Below are positions 1-8,662 of a stretch of DNA of 64,000 nucleotides, piece after piece. The stretch's first letter is position 1. The number at the start of each line of letters is the position of its first letter. The translations under genes were made by a program, and so were the position numbers. This stretch comes from Actinomycetota bacterium (lineage in GTDB: Bacteria; Actinomycetota; Thermoleophilia; Solirubrobacterales; 70-9), in NCBI GenBank assembly GCA_018268675.1, contig JAFDWB010000089.1, positions 124,001 through 188,000 of the forward strand. Reading direction: 5' to 3'. The notes beneath the pieces are model-generated. The model was not told the origin of the DNA. It did not search any database and saw nothing but the letters and a program-made list of their open reading frames with translations.

Positions 1-1698
1 GCCGAGCCCCTGCCGCGCGAGCAGCTCGAAGGCGGCGCGGGAGACGAGGAAGTAGCCGGTGGCGAGGATCCGGTGGTTGCGCTCCCATTCGGCCAGCGCC
101 GTCTCCGCGATCGGCGCGCTGGAGGCGATCCCGGCGTTGGAGACGACCAGGTCGACGCCGCCGAACGCGGCCGTCGCGGCGGCGTAGGCGGCGGCCACGT
201 CCTCCTCGCTGGTGACGTCGCCGCCGACACCGAGCCCCTCGTCGCCGAGGTCGGCGACCGCGTCGGCCGCCCCGGCAGCATCGAGGTCGAAGCCGACCAC
301 GCACGCCCCCGCTCCCCCCAGGGCCGCCACCACGGCACGGCCGATCCCGCCCGCGGCGCCGGTGACGAACGCCACCTGGCCCTGGAGCTCGCCAGGCGGC
401 GGCGCCAGCGAGAGCTTGTACAGCTCCAGCGGCCAGTACTCGACCGCGAAGCTCTCGGGTGCGGTCAGCGAGCTGAAGCCGCCGAGCGACTCGGCCCCCG
501 CCATCACCTCGATCGCCCGCAGGTAGAGGTCGCGGGAGAGGCGCGAGGCCTTCACCGTCGTCCCCGCCGCGACCAGGCCGAGGTGTTGGATCAGCACCAC
601 GCGGGGGTCGGGGTCGGCGGCGGCGTCGCCCTCGCCGGCGTGCGCGGCGAAGTAGGCCCGGTACTCCTCGCGGTAGGTCGCGGCGCGCTCGCGGATCCGC
701 TCGGCCAGCACCACCGCGTCCTCGCTCGCCGGGTCGAACGGCACCCACAGCGGCACCCGCTTGGTGTGGACGAGGTGATCCGGGCAGGCGGCGCCGACCT
801 GGGTCACGCGGGCGCCGTCGGCGGAGCCGACCAGCTCCAGCACCGGCGCGCTGGTGTCGACGGTGAGCAGCTTATTGCGCTCGCTGGAGAGCGCCCCGCG
901 CGCGGCCGGCAGGATCTCCGCCAACAGCGCCCGGCGCCGCTCCTCGCTCACCGCAGCGGCGCCCGCCTCCGGCCCGCCGAAGCGCGGCGCCCCGGCGTTC
1001 CGCTCGTTGACCGCCGCGGCCGCTTCGTTGATCACGTCGATGGTCCGCCGGTAGGCCTCCTCGGCGCTGTCGCCCCAGACCACCAGCCCGTGCTTCCCCA
1101 GCACGACCAGCTCGAGGCCGGGGTCCGCGCGCGCCAGTTCACCGACCTGCTTGGCGAGGGCGAAGCCGGGGCGCACGTAAGGGACCCAGGCCGCTCGGGC
1201 CCCGAAGACCTCAGCCATGATCCGCTCGCCGTCGGCCGCCCCCGCGATCGCGTTGATCGCGTCAGGGTGGGTGTGGTGGACGTGGGCGGCGGGGACGAAG
1301 GCGTGCAGCAGGGTCTCGATCGAGCTCCGCGGCATCGCCGGGTCGAGCATGCAACGGCCGAGGTAGGCGACCATCTCCTCGTCGCTCATCGCCTCGCGCT
1401 CGAGCAGCGGCTCGATCTCGTCCAGGCGCAGGGCGGTGAAGTCACCCCGCCCCATCGTCGCCAGGTCGGAGCCGGAGCCCTTGACCCAGAGCGTGCGGAC
1501 CTCGCGCCCGGCATGGTCGACCGCGATCCCCTTGGCGGAGGTGTTGCCGCCGCCGTAGTTGGCGACCGCGCGGTCGGCGCCGAGCAGGTGCGAGGCGAGC
1601 ACGAGCTGCTCCAGCGGCTCCTCCGGCACCGCCCCGGCCGGCCACAACGACTCCGCCGGGTGAGCGATCTCCCCCTCCCCTCGACGCTTGTCTTCCAT
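1..1698 (-). CDS. rhaEW: Bifunctional rhamnulose-1-phosphate aldolase / lactaldehyde dehydrogenase (3' part cut by window edge)
   Basis: This cytoplasmic fusion enzyme is expected to split L-rhamnulose-1-phosphate into DHAP and L-lactaldehyde and then oxidise the lactaldehyde. About 566 residues are visible. The N-terminal class II aldolase domain shows GGGNTSAKG near residue 50 and a metal-binding HVHHTHPD motif. A short-chain dehydrogenase domain follows, with VTGAAGGIGRAVV and an NAG motif. Its Tyr-Lys catalytic motif lies beyond the left edge. It is the third gene after rhaB and rhaI. A strong AGGAGG lies at 1728-1733, but the ATG is about 29 bases further on, in the loop of a perfect 19-bp hairpin. 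In-frame TTG and GTG codons 17 and 23 codons downstream are possible starts, so the exact start is uncertain although the identity is clear. Confidence 0.9.
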   Translation of the reverse strand, partial: MEDKRRGEGEIAHPAESLWPAGAVPEEPLEQLVLASHLLGADRAVANYGGGNTSAKGIAVDHAGREVRTLWVKGSGSDLATMGRGDFTALRLDEIEPLLEREAMSDEEMVAYLGRCMLDPAMPRSSIETLLHAFVPAAHVHHTHPDAINAIAGAADGERIMAEVFGARAAWVPYVRPGFALAKQVGELARADPGLELVVLGKHGLVVWGDSAEEAYRRTIDVINEAAAAVNERNAGAPRFGGPEAGAAAVSEERRRALLAEILPAARGALSSERNKLLTVDTSAPVLELVGSADGARVTQVGAACPDHLVHTKRVPLWVPFDPASEDAVVLAERIRERAATYREEYRAYFAAHAGEGDAAADPDPRVVLIQHLGLVAAGTTVKASRLSRDLYLRAIEVMAGAESLGGFSSLTAPESFAVEYWPLELYKLSLAPPPGELQGQVAFVTGAAGGIGRAVVAALGGAGACVVGFDLDAAGAADAVADLGDEGLGVGGDVTSEEDVAAAYAAATAAFGGVDLVVSNAGIASSAPIAETALAEWERNHRILATGYFLVSRAAFELLARQGLG

Positions 1699-1719
1699 AC
1701 GAAGACAAGCGTCGAGGGG
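1677..1719. repeat. Perfect 19-bp inverted repeat over the aldolase start codon
   Basis: The arms 1677-1695 and 1701-1719 are exactly complementary, with a five-base loop (CATAC on the plus strand). On the minus strand the loop contains the ATG used as the start of the aldolase/dehydrogenase gene. The hairpin separates that ATG from the AGGAGG at 1728-1733. It resembles the other long hairpins of this window in size and loop length. It could be an inserted hairpin element or a translational control structure. Confidence 0.9.
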
Positions 1720-1739
1720 GTCAGGTGCCTCCTGGCCGC

Positions 1740-2894
1740 TCACGCGTTCCATCCGGCCGAGACCGGGGCAGCGGCGCCGCGCTCGCGCACGATCCGCTCG
1801 ACATACCCCGATTCGCGCAGCGCCGCGACCGGGTCGGCGGCGCCGCCGGCGGCCTCCCGAACCCGGGCGCAGAGCTCGCGGACGTCGGCGCGGAAGGCCT
1901 CCAGCAGCACCTCGTGGGCGCCCAGCACGTCGCCTTCGGCCTGCGCCGCGGCGAGCGCCTCGCGGTCGACCAGCAGCGCCTTCGCGAACGCCTCCTGGAT
2001 GTTGACCACCGACAGCGTCATCGCCTCGATCTTCGCCTCGACGTTGTGCGCCTGGTCGATCGTCAGCCGCGGCAGGTCGGTGCCGAGCTCGACGAAGACC
2101 GAGAACAGCTCGAACGGGTTGACCGAGCCGACGATCAGGTCGTCGTCGGCGTACTTGCGGTTGTTGAAGTGGAAGCCGCCGAGCCGGCCCTCGGCGGCGA
2201 GGATGGCGACGATCTGCTCGATGTTCGCGCCCAGCAGGTGGTGGCCGAAGTCGACCAGGACCGCGGCCTTCTCCCCCAGCTTCTGGCAGCAGAGGAGCGC
2301 CGAGCCCCAGTCGGCGAGATCGGTCGCGTAGAAGGCGGGCTCGAAGGGCTTGTACTCGAGCAGCAGCTCCTGCCCGGGCGGCAGCGCCGCGTAGACCTCG
2401 GTCAGCGACTCGAGCAGACGCTCGCGGCGCGCCCGCAGGTCGTCCTGGCCGGCGTAGTTGGTCCCGTCGGCGAGCCACAGCGACTGTGCGGTCGAGCCGA
2501 GCTCGGTGGCGATCTCGACGCACTCGAGCAGGTGGGCGACGGCGCGGGCGCGCACCGCCGGGTCCGGGTTGGCGACCGAGCCGAGCTTGTACTCGGCCGC
2601 CTGGAAGAGGTTCGGGTTGACCGCGCCGATCCGCAGCCCCCGTGACTCGGCGTGGCGGCGCAGCGAGCCGAGGTCCTCGACCCGGTCCCAGGGGAAATGG
2701 AGCGCGACGGCGGGCGCGGCGGCGGTCAGGCGGTGGACCTCGGCGGCGTCGTCGATCCGCTCGAAGGCGTCGCGCGGGCGGCCCGCCTGGGGGAAGGTGG
2801 CGAAGCGGGTCCCCGAGTCGCCATAGCCCCACGACGGCGTCTCGACCTCGAGTCGCGCGAGCTCCTGCTCCACTTCGGCGCTGGTCCTGGCCAA
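1740..2894 (-). CDS. rhaI: L-rhamnose isomerase (RhaI type)
   Basis: This enzyme converts L-rhamnose to L-rhamnulose in the cytoplasm. The 384-residue product matches the metal-dependent TIM-barrel isomerases of the Pseudomonas RhaI type rather than E. coli RhaA. Metal-site segments are visible: LLEYKPFEP, LVDFGHHLLGANIEQIV and GGFHFNNRKYADDDLIVGS. The start is a TTG at 2892-2894, two bases after the rhaB stop. An AAAGGA about eight bases upstream sits inside the end of rhaB. It lies between rhaB and the aldolase/dehydrogenase gene, so the three steps rhamnose to rhamnulose to rhamnulose-1-phosphate to C3 units are encoded together. Confidence 0.93.
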   Translation of the reverse strand: MARTSAEVEQELARLEVETPSWGYGDSGTRFATFPQAGRPRDAFERIDDAAEVHRLTAAAPAVALHFPWDRVEDLGSLRRHAESRGLRIGAVNPNLFQAAEYKLGSVANPDPAVRARAVAHLLECVEIATELGSTAQSLWLADGTNYAGQDDLRARRERLLESLTEVYAALPPGQELLLEYKPFEPAFYATDLADWGSALLCCQKLGEKAAVLVDFGHHLLGANIEQIVAILAAEGRLGGFHFNNRKYADDDLIVGSVNPFELFSVFVELGTDLPRLTIDQAHNVEAKIEAMTLSVVNIQEAFAKALLVDREALAAAQAEGDVLGAHEVLLEAFRADVRELCARVREAAGGAADPVAALRESGYVERIVRERGAAAPVSAGWNA

Positions 2895-2896
2895 TT

Positions 2897-4405
2897 TCAG
2901 ATCCTTTCGATCGATACGGGGACGGGCTGCGGCAGCTCGGTGCGGTCGAGGAACCGACGGTAGACGGCTTCGGCGCGGCCGTGGTCGGACCGCGGCTCAT
3001 AGGTCTGCGGTCGGGCCGAGGCGCGGGCGACGGCGTGGGCCTCGGCGAGCGAGCCGAGCTCGCCGACCGCGAGCGCCTGCACCAACACGTTGCCGAGCGC
3101 GCTCGCCTCCGCCGGCCCGGCGAGCACCGGGCGGCCGAGCAGCTCGGCGGTGAGCCGGCAGAGCAGCGCGTCGCGGGCGCCGCCGCCGATCACGTGCACG
3201 CAGGGGGCCACCCGCCCGGTGACGCTCTCCAGCTGCTCCAGTACCAGCCGGTACTTGCAGGCGAGCGAGAGCAGGATCGAGCGGACGAGGAGGCCGGGCT
3301 CGGTCGGCGCCGGCGAGCCGGTCGCGGCGCAGAGGGCGGCGATCCGCGCGGGCATGTCACCGGGCTCCAGCAGGCTCGGGTGGTCGGGATCGAAGAGGGC
3401 CGCGTCCTCGTCGGCGGCGGCATCGGCGAGGCGCGACAGCGTGGCGAAGGAGAGGTCGGGGTCGGCGGCGGCCCAGGCGCGCCGGCACTCCTGCACCAGC
3501 CACAGTCCCATCACGTTCTTCAGCAGCCGGGTCGTGCCTTCGACGCCCGCCTCGTTGCTCAGGTTGGCGGCCTGGGCGGCGGCGGTGAGGACCGGCTCGG
3601 CGACCTCCATGCCGAGGATCGACCAGGTGCCGCTGGAGAGGATCGCGGCGTCGGAGAGGAGCTCGGCCGGGGCGGCGGCGAAGGCGGCGGCGGTGTCGTG
3701 GGAGGCGGTCGCGATCACCGGCACGGCGCCCAGCCCGTGCGGGCCGAGGGCCGGAGCGAGGACGGTCCCCGGCTCGACCACCGGGCCGAAGATGCGCGGC
3801 GGCAGCCCGAGGGCGTCGATCAGCTCGCGCGACCAGGTGCCGCCGCCCGCCTCGAGCAGGCCGGTGGTGGAGGCGACGGTGCGCTCGTTGGCGAGCTCGC
3901 CGCTGAGCCAGAAGGACAGCAGGTCGGGGACCAGGGCGAGGCGGTCGGCGGCGGCGAGGACCTCGCTGTCCTCTTCGGCGAGCAGCTGGAAGACGGTGTT
4001 GATCGGGATCGCCTGGATGCCGCTGAGCTCGTAGCTCCGCTGCGGGGAGACGCGGGCCGCGGCGCGCTCGACCATCGCCCGCGAGCGCGGGTCGCGGTAG
4101 TGGTAGGGCATGCCGAGGAGGCGGCGCTGCCCGTCGAGCAGGCCGTAGTCGACGGCCCAGGTGTCGAAGGCGACGCCGGCCAGCGGCCCGTCCGCGGCGG
4201 CGGCCGCGAGCCCCTGCGTCCCCTGCTCGAAGAGCCAGGCCAGGTTCCAGTGCAGGCCGTCGGGCAGCTGCAGCGGGCGGTTCGGGAACCGGTGGATCTC
4301 CCGCAGCTCGACCCGGGCGCCGTCGAAGGCGCCCGCGAAGACGCGACCCGAGTCGGCGCCGAGGTCCACCGCACCAAAAGTTGGCTTCCCCGAGCGTGCC
4401 TCCAT
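2897..4405 (-). CDS. rhaB: Rhamnulokinase
   Basis: This FGGY-family kinase of 502 residues phosphorylates L-rhamnulose with ATP. The N-terminal phosphate-binding motif is DLGADSGRVF (near residue 14). The catalytic-Asp region ATASHDTAAAF, the phosphate-2 segment SSGTWSILG and the adenosine-binding HVIGGGARDALLC are all present. The ATG at 4403-4405 leaves the N-terminal motif at the position usual for the family. It is the first gene of the rhamnose operon, facing away from the LacI-type regulator gene. A palindromic operator (4428-4441) lies just upstream, so control by that regulator is likely. Confidence 0.93.
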   Translation of the reverse strand: MEARSGKPTFGAVDLGADSGRVFAGAFDGARVELREIHRFPNRPLQLPDGLHWNLAWLFEQGTQGLAAAAADGPLAGVAFDTWAVDYGLLDGQRRLLGMPYHYRDPRSRAMVERAAARVSPQRSYELSGIQAIPINTVFQLLAEEDSEVLAAADRLALVPDLLSFWLSGELANERTVASTTGLLEAGGGTWSRELIDALGLPPRIFGPVVEPGTVLAPALGPHGLGAVPVIATASHDTAAAFAAAPAELLSDAAILSSGTWSILGMEVAEPVLTAAAQAANLSNEAGVEGTTRLLKNVMGLWLVQECRRAWAAADPDLSFATLSRLADAAADEDAALFDPDHPSLLEPGDMPARIAALCAATGSPAPTEPGLLVRSILLSLACKYRLVLEQLESVTGRVAPCVHVIGGGARDALLCRLTAELLGRPVLAGPAEASALGNVLVQALAVGELGSLAEAHAVARASARPQTYEPRSDHGRAEAVYRRFLDRTELPQPVPVSIERI

Positions 4406-4427
4406 GGCGCGGAAGCCTAGCAAGTTT

Positions 4428-4441
4428 TTGAAACGTTTCAT
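4428..4441. promoter_or_regulatory. LacI-family operator between rhaB and the regulator gene
   Basis: TTGAAACGTTTCAT contains the perfect palindrome TGAAACGTTTCA (4429-4440) with the central CG typical of LacI/GalR sites. It lies 23 bases upstream of the rhaB start and about 90 bases upstream of the divergent regulator. Near-copies occur at 11488, 15904, 26190 and 28362. Confidence 0.75.
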
Positions 4442-4534
4442 AGCGATCCGGCGTGCGTGGCACGGGGTTCGAGACCGAATCGGGGGCGTGAACCTGACCG
4501 GTGGGCTCTGACGCCGGGGATATCGTTCCTCGCC

Positions 4535-5569
4535 ATGAAGCGGCTGACCATCCTCGACGTCGCCGAGCGTGCCGGTGTCTCGGTCGGCACCGTGTCGAAC
4601 GCGCTCAACCGACCGGAGATCGTCGCCCCGAAGACGCTGGCCTCGATCCAGGCGGCGATGGACGAGCTCGGGTTCGTCCGCAACGCGGCGGCCCGCCAGC
4701 TGACCGGGGCGAAGAGCCCGGCGATCGGCCTGATCGTCCTCGACATCGACAACCCCTTCTTCACCGAGGTCTACCGCGGGGTGGAAACGGCGGCCAACGA
4801 AGCGGGCTACCTGGTCGTCGTCTGCGGCCTCTCCGGCGACCCCACCCACGAGCGCCGCCAGCTCCGCCTGCTCGAGGAACAGCGGGTGGCCGGGATCCTC
4901 GCCACCCGGGTCGGCAAAGGCAACTCGCGCGTCTACAGCCAGATGCGCAAACGCGGCATGCCGGTGGTCCTGCTCGATCGCCGCAGCGCCAGCCGCAACC
5001 AGTGCAGCGTCTCGGTCGACGACGTGGCCGGGGGGCGCCTGGCGGGCGAGCACCTCTGCGGCCTCGGCCACGACCGCCTCGCCCTCGTCAACGGGCCGCG
5101 CGACTGGAGCCAGTGCGCCGACCGCCGCAGCGGCTTCCTCACCGCCACCGACGGCGCCGGCGCCCGCCTCCTCGCCGACGCCGACATCGAAGTCGAGAAG
5201 ATGACCATCGGCGCGGGCGAAGCCGCGGCCCACCACATCCTCGCCGCCGCCAAGCGCCCGACCGCGATCTTCTGCGCCAACGACCTCCTCGCCCTCGGCG
5301 TCGAGCACGCCCTGATCGCCGCCGGCCACCGCGTCCCCGAGGACTTCGCGATCGTCGGCTACGACGACGTCGCCTTCGCCACCATGGCCTTCGTCCCCCT
5401 CACCTCCGTCCGCCAACCCGCCTTCGAGCTCGGCCAGCGCGGCGCCCAACAGCTCCTCGGCGAGGCAACCGACGAGGCGCACAAGCACGAACAGGTCGTC
5501 TTCGAGCCCGAACTCGTGATCCGCGCCTCGACCGGCGCCGAGGTCGAGGCCAACGTCCCGGCCAGCTGA
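4535..5569 (+). CDS. LacI/GalR-family transcriptional regulator
   Basis: This 344-residue regulator has an N-terminal helix-turn-helix (LTILDVAERAGVSVGTVSNALN, residues 4-25) with the usual hinge. A periplasmic-binding-protein-like sugar sensor follows (GLIVLDIDNPFFTEV, IFCANDLLALGVEHAL, FAIVGYDDVAFA). The ATG at 4535 is chosen because it puts the helix-turn-helix at the very N-terminus; an upstream in-frame ATG would add an unrelated tail. It is divergent from rhaB and is the only regulator in the first 28 kb. It is therefore the natural candidate for the matching operators upstream of the P450, aldo/keto reductase and hydrolase operons. The effector is probably a deoxy-sugar or its catabolite (inference). 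Confidence 0.92.
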   Translation: MKRLTILDVAERAGVSVGTVSNALNRPEIVAPKTLASIQAAMDELGFVRNAAARQLTGAKSPAIGLIVLDIDNPFFTEVYRGVETAANEAGYLVVVCGLSGDPTHERRQLRLLEEQRVAGILATRVGKGNSRVYSQMRKRGMPVVLLDRRSASRNQCSVSVDDVAGGRLAGEHLCGLGHDRLALVNGPRDWSQCADRRSGFLTATDGAGARLLADADIEVEKMTIGAGEAAAHHILAAAKRPTAIFCANDLLALGVEHALIAAGHRVPEDFAIVGYDDVAFATMAFVPLTSVRQPAFELGQRGAQQLLGEATDEAHKHEQVVFEPELVIRASTGAEVEANVPAS

Positions 5570-5592
5570 AAGGCCCGAAGCGCGGCCCGCCC

Positions 5593-6798
5593 TCACCACG
5601 CGACCGGCAACGCCGCCGCTCGATAGACGCCGAAATCGGTGCAGCTGAGCTGAACCTCGGCGGGAGCGACGGCGAGGTCGAGGCTCGGGAAGCGGGCGAG
5701 GAGGCCGGTCAGCGCGAGACGGAGCTCGAGGCGAGCGAGGTACTGACCGAGGCACTTGTGGATGCCGTGGCCGAAGGCGAGGTGACGGTTCTCGCCGCGG
5801 TCCAGGTCGATCCCATCGGGCTCGTCGAAGCGGGCGGGGTCGCGGTTGGCGGCGAGCAGGGAGATCGCGACGCTCTCGCCCGCGGCGATCGTCACCTCGC
5901 CGACCGCCACGTCCTCGAGAGCGGTCCGCGTGAAGCCGATTTCGACCACGCTGACATAGCGCAGCAACTCCTCGATCGCCGCGTCCTCGAGCGCGCCCGC
6001 GGCGCGCAGCGAGTCCCACCGCGATCTGTCTTCGAGCAGGGCGAGGACGCACATCGTGATCAGGCCTGCGGTGGTCTCGTGGCCGGTGACCAACAGCTCG
6101 AGCGCCAGGCCCGCCACCTCGGCGTCAGACAGCCCGCCCCCGGCCAGCAGATCGCTGAGCAGATCGTCGCGAGGGTCGCTCCGCTTCTCCTCGACCAGAA
6201 GCCGCGCGTAGTCGGAAAAGCCGCCGAACGCCGCCGCAACCTCGGCCGCCGTCGCGTCCGGGTCGAGCAGCAGCTCGGTCGGGCGCACGAACCGGTGCTG
6301 CTCACTCTCGGGGACGCCGAGCAGGTCGCAGATCACCCGCGCCGGGACCGGGTCGGCGAGCATCGCGTGCAGATCGGCAGGGGGCCCCGCCGCCTCCATC
6401 GCGTCGAGCCGCTCGGCGACGATGCTTTCGACGCGCGGGCGCCGCCGCTCGACCCCGGCCGGGGAGAGGCGCTCGCCGACGGCGCGCCGCAGCCGCGTGT
6501 GCCCGGGCGGATCGAGGCTCGTGATCGCGCCGGCGCGCAGGGGGCCCAGCGCCGCGTCGTAGGCTTCCGACTTCGCCGGCTCGCCGACCGCCTGCCGCGT
6601 CACGCCGATGCTGAAGCGCCGATCCGCCAGCACCGCCCGCGCGTCGGCGTAGTCGCCGATCAGCCAACCGAGGTGCCCGTCCGGAAATCGCAGGCGCCGC
6701 GGGCGCCCGCCGGCGACGGCGTCACGGAGGGGCGGCGGCGGGTCGAATCCGTCCACCCGTTCGCGCGGGTAGGAGACGGCCGCGTCGATCTCGGGCAC
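5593..6798 (-). CDS. Cytochrome P450 (importer operon, distal)
   Basis: This soluble bacterial class I P450 has 401 residues. The oxygen-activating I-helix motif is TGHETT (238-243). The K-helix ExxR is E277-R280. The haem loop is FGHGIHKCLG with ligand C349. The GTG at 6796-6798 starts two bases after the stop of the sugar ABC permease, so the P450 is the last gene of the P450-ferredoxin-importer operon. The substrate cannot be read from sequence. The context (sugar importer, formaldehyde dehydrogenase in the next operon) suggests oxidation of a sugar or glycoside, for example O-demethylation. It converges on the LacI gene with a 23-base gap. Confidence 0.93.
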   Translation of the reverse strand: MPEIDAAVSYPRERVDGFDPPPPLRDAVAGGRPRRLRFPDGHLGWLIGDYADARAVLADRRFSIGVTRQAVGEPAKSEAYDAALGPLRAGAITSLDPPGHTRLRRAVGERLSPAGVERRRPRVESIVAERLDAMEAAGPPADLHAMLADPVPARVICDLLGVPESEQHRFVRPTELLLDPDATAAEVAAAFGGFSDYARLLVEEKRSDPRDDLLSDLLAGGGLSDAEVAGLALELLVTGHETTAGLITMCVLALLEDRSRWDSLRAAGALEDAAIEELLRYVSVVEIGFTRTALEDVAVGEVTIAAGESVAISLLAANRDPARFDEPDGIDLDRGENRHLAFGHGIHKCLGQYLARLELRLALTGLLARFPSLDLAVAPAEVQLSCTDFGVYRAAALPVAW

Positions 6799-6800
6799 GC

Positions 6801-7685
6801 CTACTTCACCGCCCCGCTCGTCAGCCCGCGCGCCAGATCGCGCTGAAAGAACAGGAAGATCAGCAGCGGCGGGATCATCGAGAGCAGCAGGCCCGCCGAG
6901 ACGACGCCGAGGTTTTTTTCCCAGTGACTCTGGAACTGCGCGATCCCGACCATGATCGTCCGGTTGGTTTCCTTCTGCAGGATCACCAAGGCGTAGAGGA
7001 ACTCGTTCCACATGAAGAGGAAGTTCAGCGTGACCAGGGTCAGGAGCCCGGGCCGGACCAGCGGGATCACCACCGACCACAGCGTCCGCAGCGGGCCGGC
7101 GCCGTCGATCCGGGCGGCGTTCAGGAGCTCGTCGGGAACGGAGCGCATGAACGACGCCATCAGGAAGATGCTGAACGGAAGGTTGAGCGCGGAGTAGACG
7201 AGGATCAGCCCGAGCCGGTTGTTGAGCAGCCCGGCTTCGAGCACGACCTTGAAGATCGGGATCAGGACGACGGCCGGCGGCAGCGCCATCAAGGCGACGA
7301 CGACGACGAGCGCCGACCGGCGCAGCGGGAATCTGAAGTGGACCAGGGCGTAGGCGGCGAGACAGGCGAAGACGGTGACGATGATCACCGCCGGGACCAC
7401 GACCATCAGCGAGTTCAGCGCCAGCTTGCCGATTTCGACTTCGGAGAAGGCGAGGTGGATGTTGTCGAGGGTGAGTTCGTGGGGGATCCCGGCGGGCGAG
7501 AGCCGGTAGTCCTGGGTCGTGCGCAGCGCCGTCGCGACGAGGAAGAAGAGCGGATAGAGAGTCGACAGCGCGATCGTCGCGAGGATCAGCCAGAGGGCCA
7601 AGGCGCCGCCGAGACGGCCGATCCGACGCGCCTTCCCGGCTTGGCGGAAGCGCGGCCCGGCCAGGCGCGCGGCGTCGGTGCTCAC
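6801..7685 (-). CDS. Carbohydrate ABC importer permease (MalG/UgpE type)
   Basis: This 294-residue inner-membrane subunit has about six hydrophobic segments. The EAA-loop region reads PDELLNAARIDGAGPLRTLWSVVIPLVRPG and marks it as a CUT1 sugar permease. The GTG start at 7683-7685 overlaps the stop of the partner permease by four bases (GTGA). It works with the other permease, the lipoprotein binding protein and, probably, the ATPase of the next operon upstream (13681-14892), because no ATPase is present in this operon. Confidence 0.92.
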   Translation of the reverse strand: MSTDAARLAGPRFRQAGKARRIGRLGGALALWLILATIALSTLYPLFFLVATALRTTQDYRLSPAGIPHELTLDNIHLAFSEVEIGKLALNSLMVVVPAVIIVTVFACLAAYALVHFRFPLRRSALVVVVALMALPPAVVLIPIFKVVLEAGLLNNRLGLILVYSALNLPFSIFLMASFMRSVPDELLNAARIDGAGPLRTLWSVVIPLVRPGLLTLVTLNFLFMWNEFLYALVILQKETNRTIMVGIAQFQSHWEKNLGVVSAGLLLSMIPPLLIFLFFQRDLARGLTSGAVK

Positions 7686-8632
7686 GCGAGCCTCCGGCGC
7701 CAACGCAGCAGCGCCACGGTCAGCCCCGCCACCAATCCGATCACGATCAGCAGCACCACTCCGATCGCGCTGGCGTAGCCCATGTTGCCGCCGGCGAAGG
7801 CTTCCTGGTAAAGGTCGTAGTCGGCCGTGTAGGTCGAGAATCCGGGCCCGCCCTGGGTCAAGGTGTAGATCAGCGGGAAGAACGCGGTGAACGAGGCGAT
7901 CACGATGATGATCGCCCAGAACTCGATCACCGGCAGGAGCTGCCAGAACACCACGTGCCGCTGGATCTGCCACCGCGAGGCCCCGTCGACGTGGGCGGCT
8001 TCGACCAGCTCCTCGTCGAGGTTCGCGAGCGCGCTGAGGAAGATCAGGACGCCGACCCCGAAGGTCGACCAGATGATGATCGCGATCACGACGCCGAGCG
8101 TCAGCCCGGGCTGGTTCAGCCATTCGTGGGCAAGCCCGCCGAGCCCGATCGCCCGCAACAGCCCGTTCAGGGGCCCGTCCGGTTTCAGGACCATCCCGTA
8201 GTACACGCCGATCACCACCGGCGAGAACACGGCGGGGAGAAAGAAGGCGAAGCGGAAGAACCGCCATCCCCAGACCTTGGTGTGCAGCCCCCAGGCGATG
8301 AAGTAGGGGATCGCGATCCAGATCGGCAGACTCGCGACGATGATCAGGTTGTGGAGCAGCGCTTCCTTGAAGTGTTTGTCATGCGCAAGTTCGGTGAAGT
8401 TGTCGAGGCCGATCGACTTCGGCGCCGAGAACCCGTCCCAGTTGGTGAACGACAGGTGCACCGCGTCCCCGAGGGGATAGGCGAGGAGCCAGACGAGGAG
8501 CGCCGCGGCGGGCGCCAGCAGCAGCCACGGGGTGAAGCGGCCGACGGCCCGCCGGAGGCGGATGCGGGCGGTGGGCCCGCGCCGGTCCAGCGCGGGCCCA
8601 CCGAGCGCGTGGGTCTCGGGGGAGGAGGACAT
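7682..8632 (-). CDS. Carbohydrate ABC importer permease (MalF/UgpA type)
   Basis: This 316-residue CUT1 permease has a cytoplasmic N-terminus and about six membrane spans. Its EAA loop is LDEELVEAAHVDGASRWQIQ. It pairs with the downstream permease, which it overlaps by four bases. It follows the binding-protein gene by 30 bases. Transport of an oligosaccharide, monosaccharide or glycoside is expected from family and context. Confidence 0.92.
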   Translation of the reverse strand: MSSSPETHALGGPALDRRGPTARIRLRRAVGRFTPWLLLAPAAALLVWLLAYPLGDAVHLSFTNWDGFSAPKSIGLDNFTELAHDKHFKEALLHNLIIVASLPIWIAIPYFIAWGLHTKVWGWRFFRFAFFLPAVFSPVVIGVYYGMVLKPDGPLNGLLRAIGLGGLAHEWLNQPGLTLGVVIAIIIWSTFGVGVLIFLSALANLDEELVEAAHVDGASRWQIQRHVVFWQLLPVIEFWAIIIVIASFTAFFPLIYTLTQGGPGFSTYTADYDLYQEAFAGGNMGYASAIGVVLLIVIGLVAGLTVALLRWRRRLA

Positions 8633-8662
8633 CGGGTCTGGAGGAACGCCCCGAGCCGGGGC

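Noticed and set aside
73-2331. Long plus-strand open frames over the rhamnose genes and similar long frames opposite most genes
   Set aside because: They are rich in Arg, Gly, Pro and Ala, lack family motifs and mirror the codon pattern of real minus-strand genes. Long antisense frames are expected at this GC content.
4406-6052. A much longer rhaB beginning upstream in the same frame
   Set aside because: The extra N-terminal part overlaps the LacI gene antisense and has no kinase features. ATG at 4403-4405 gives a normal kinase length and motif position.
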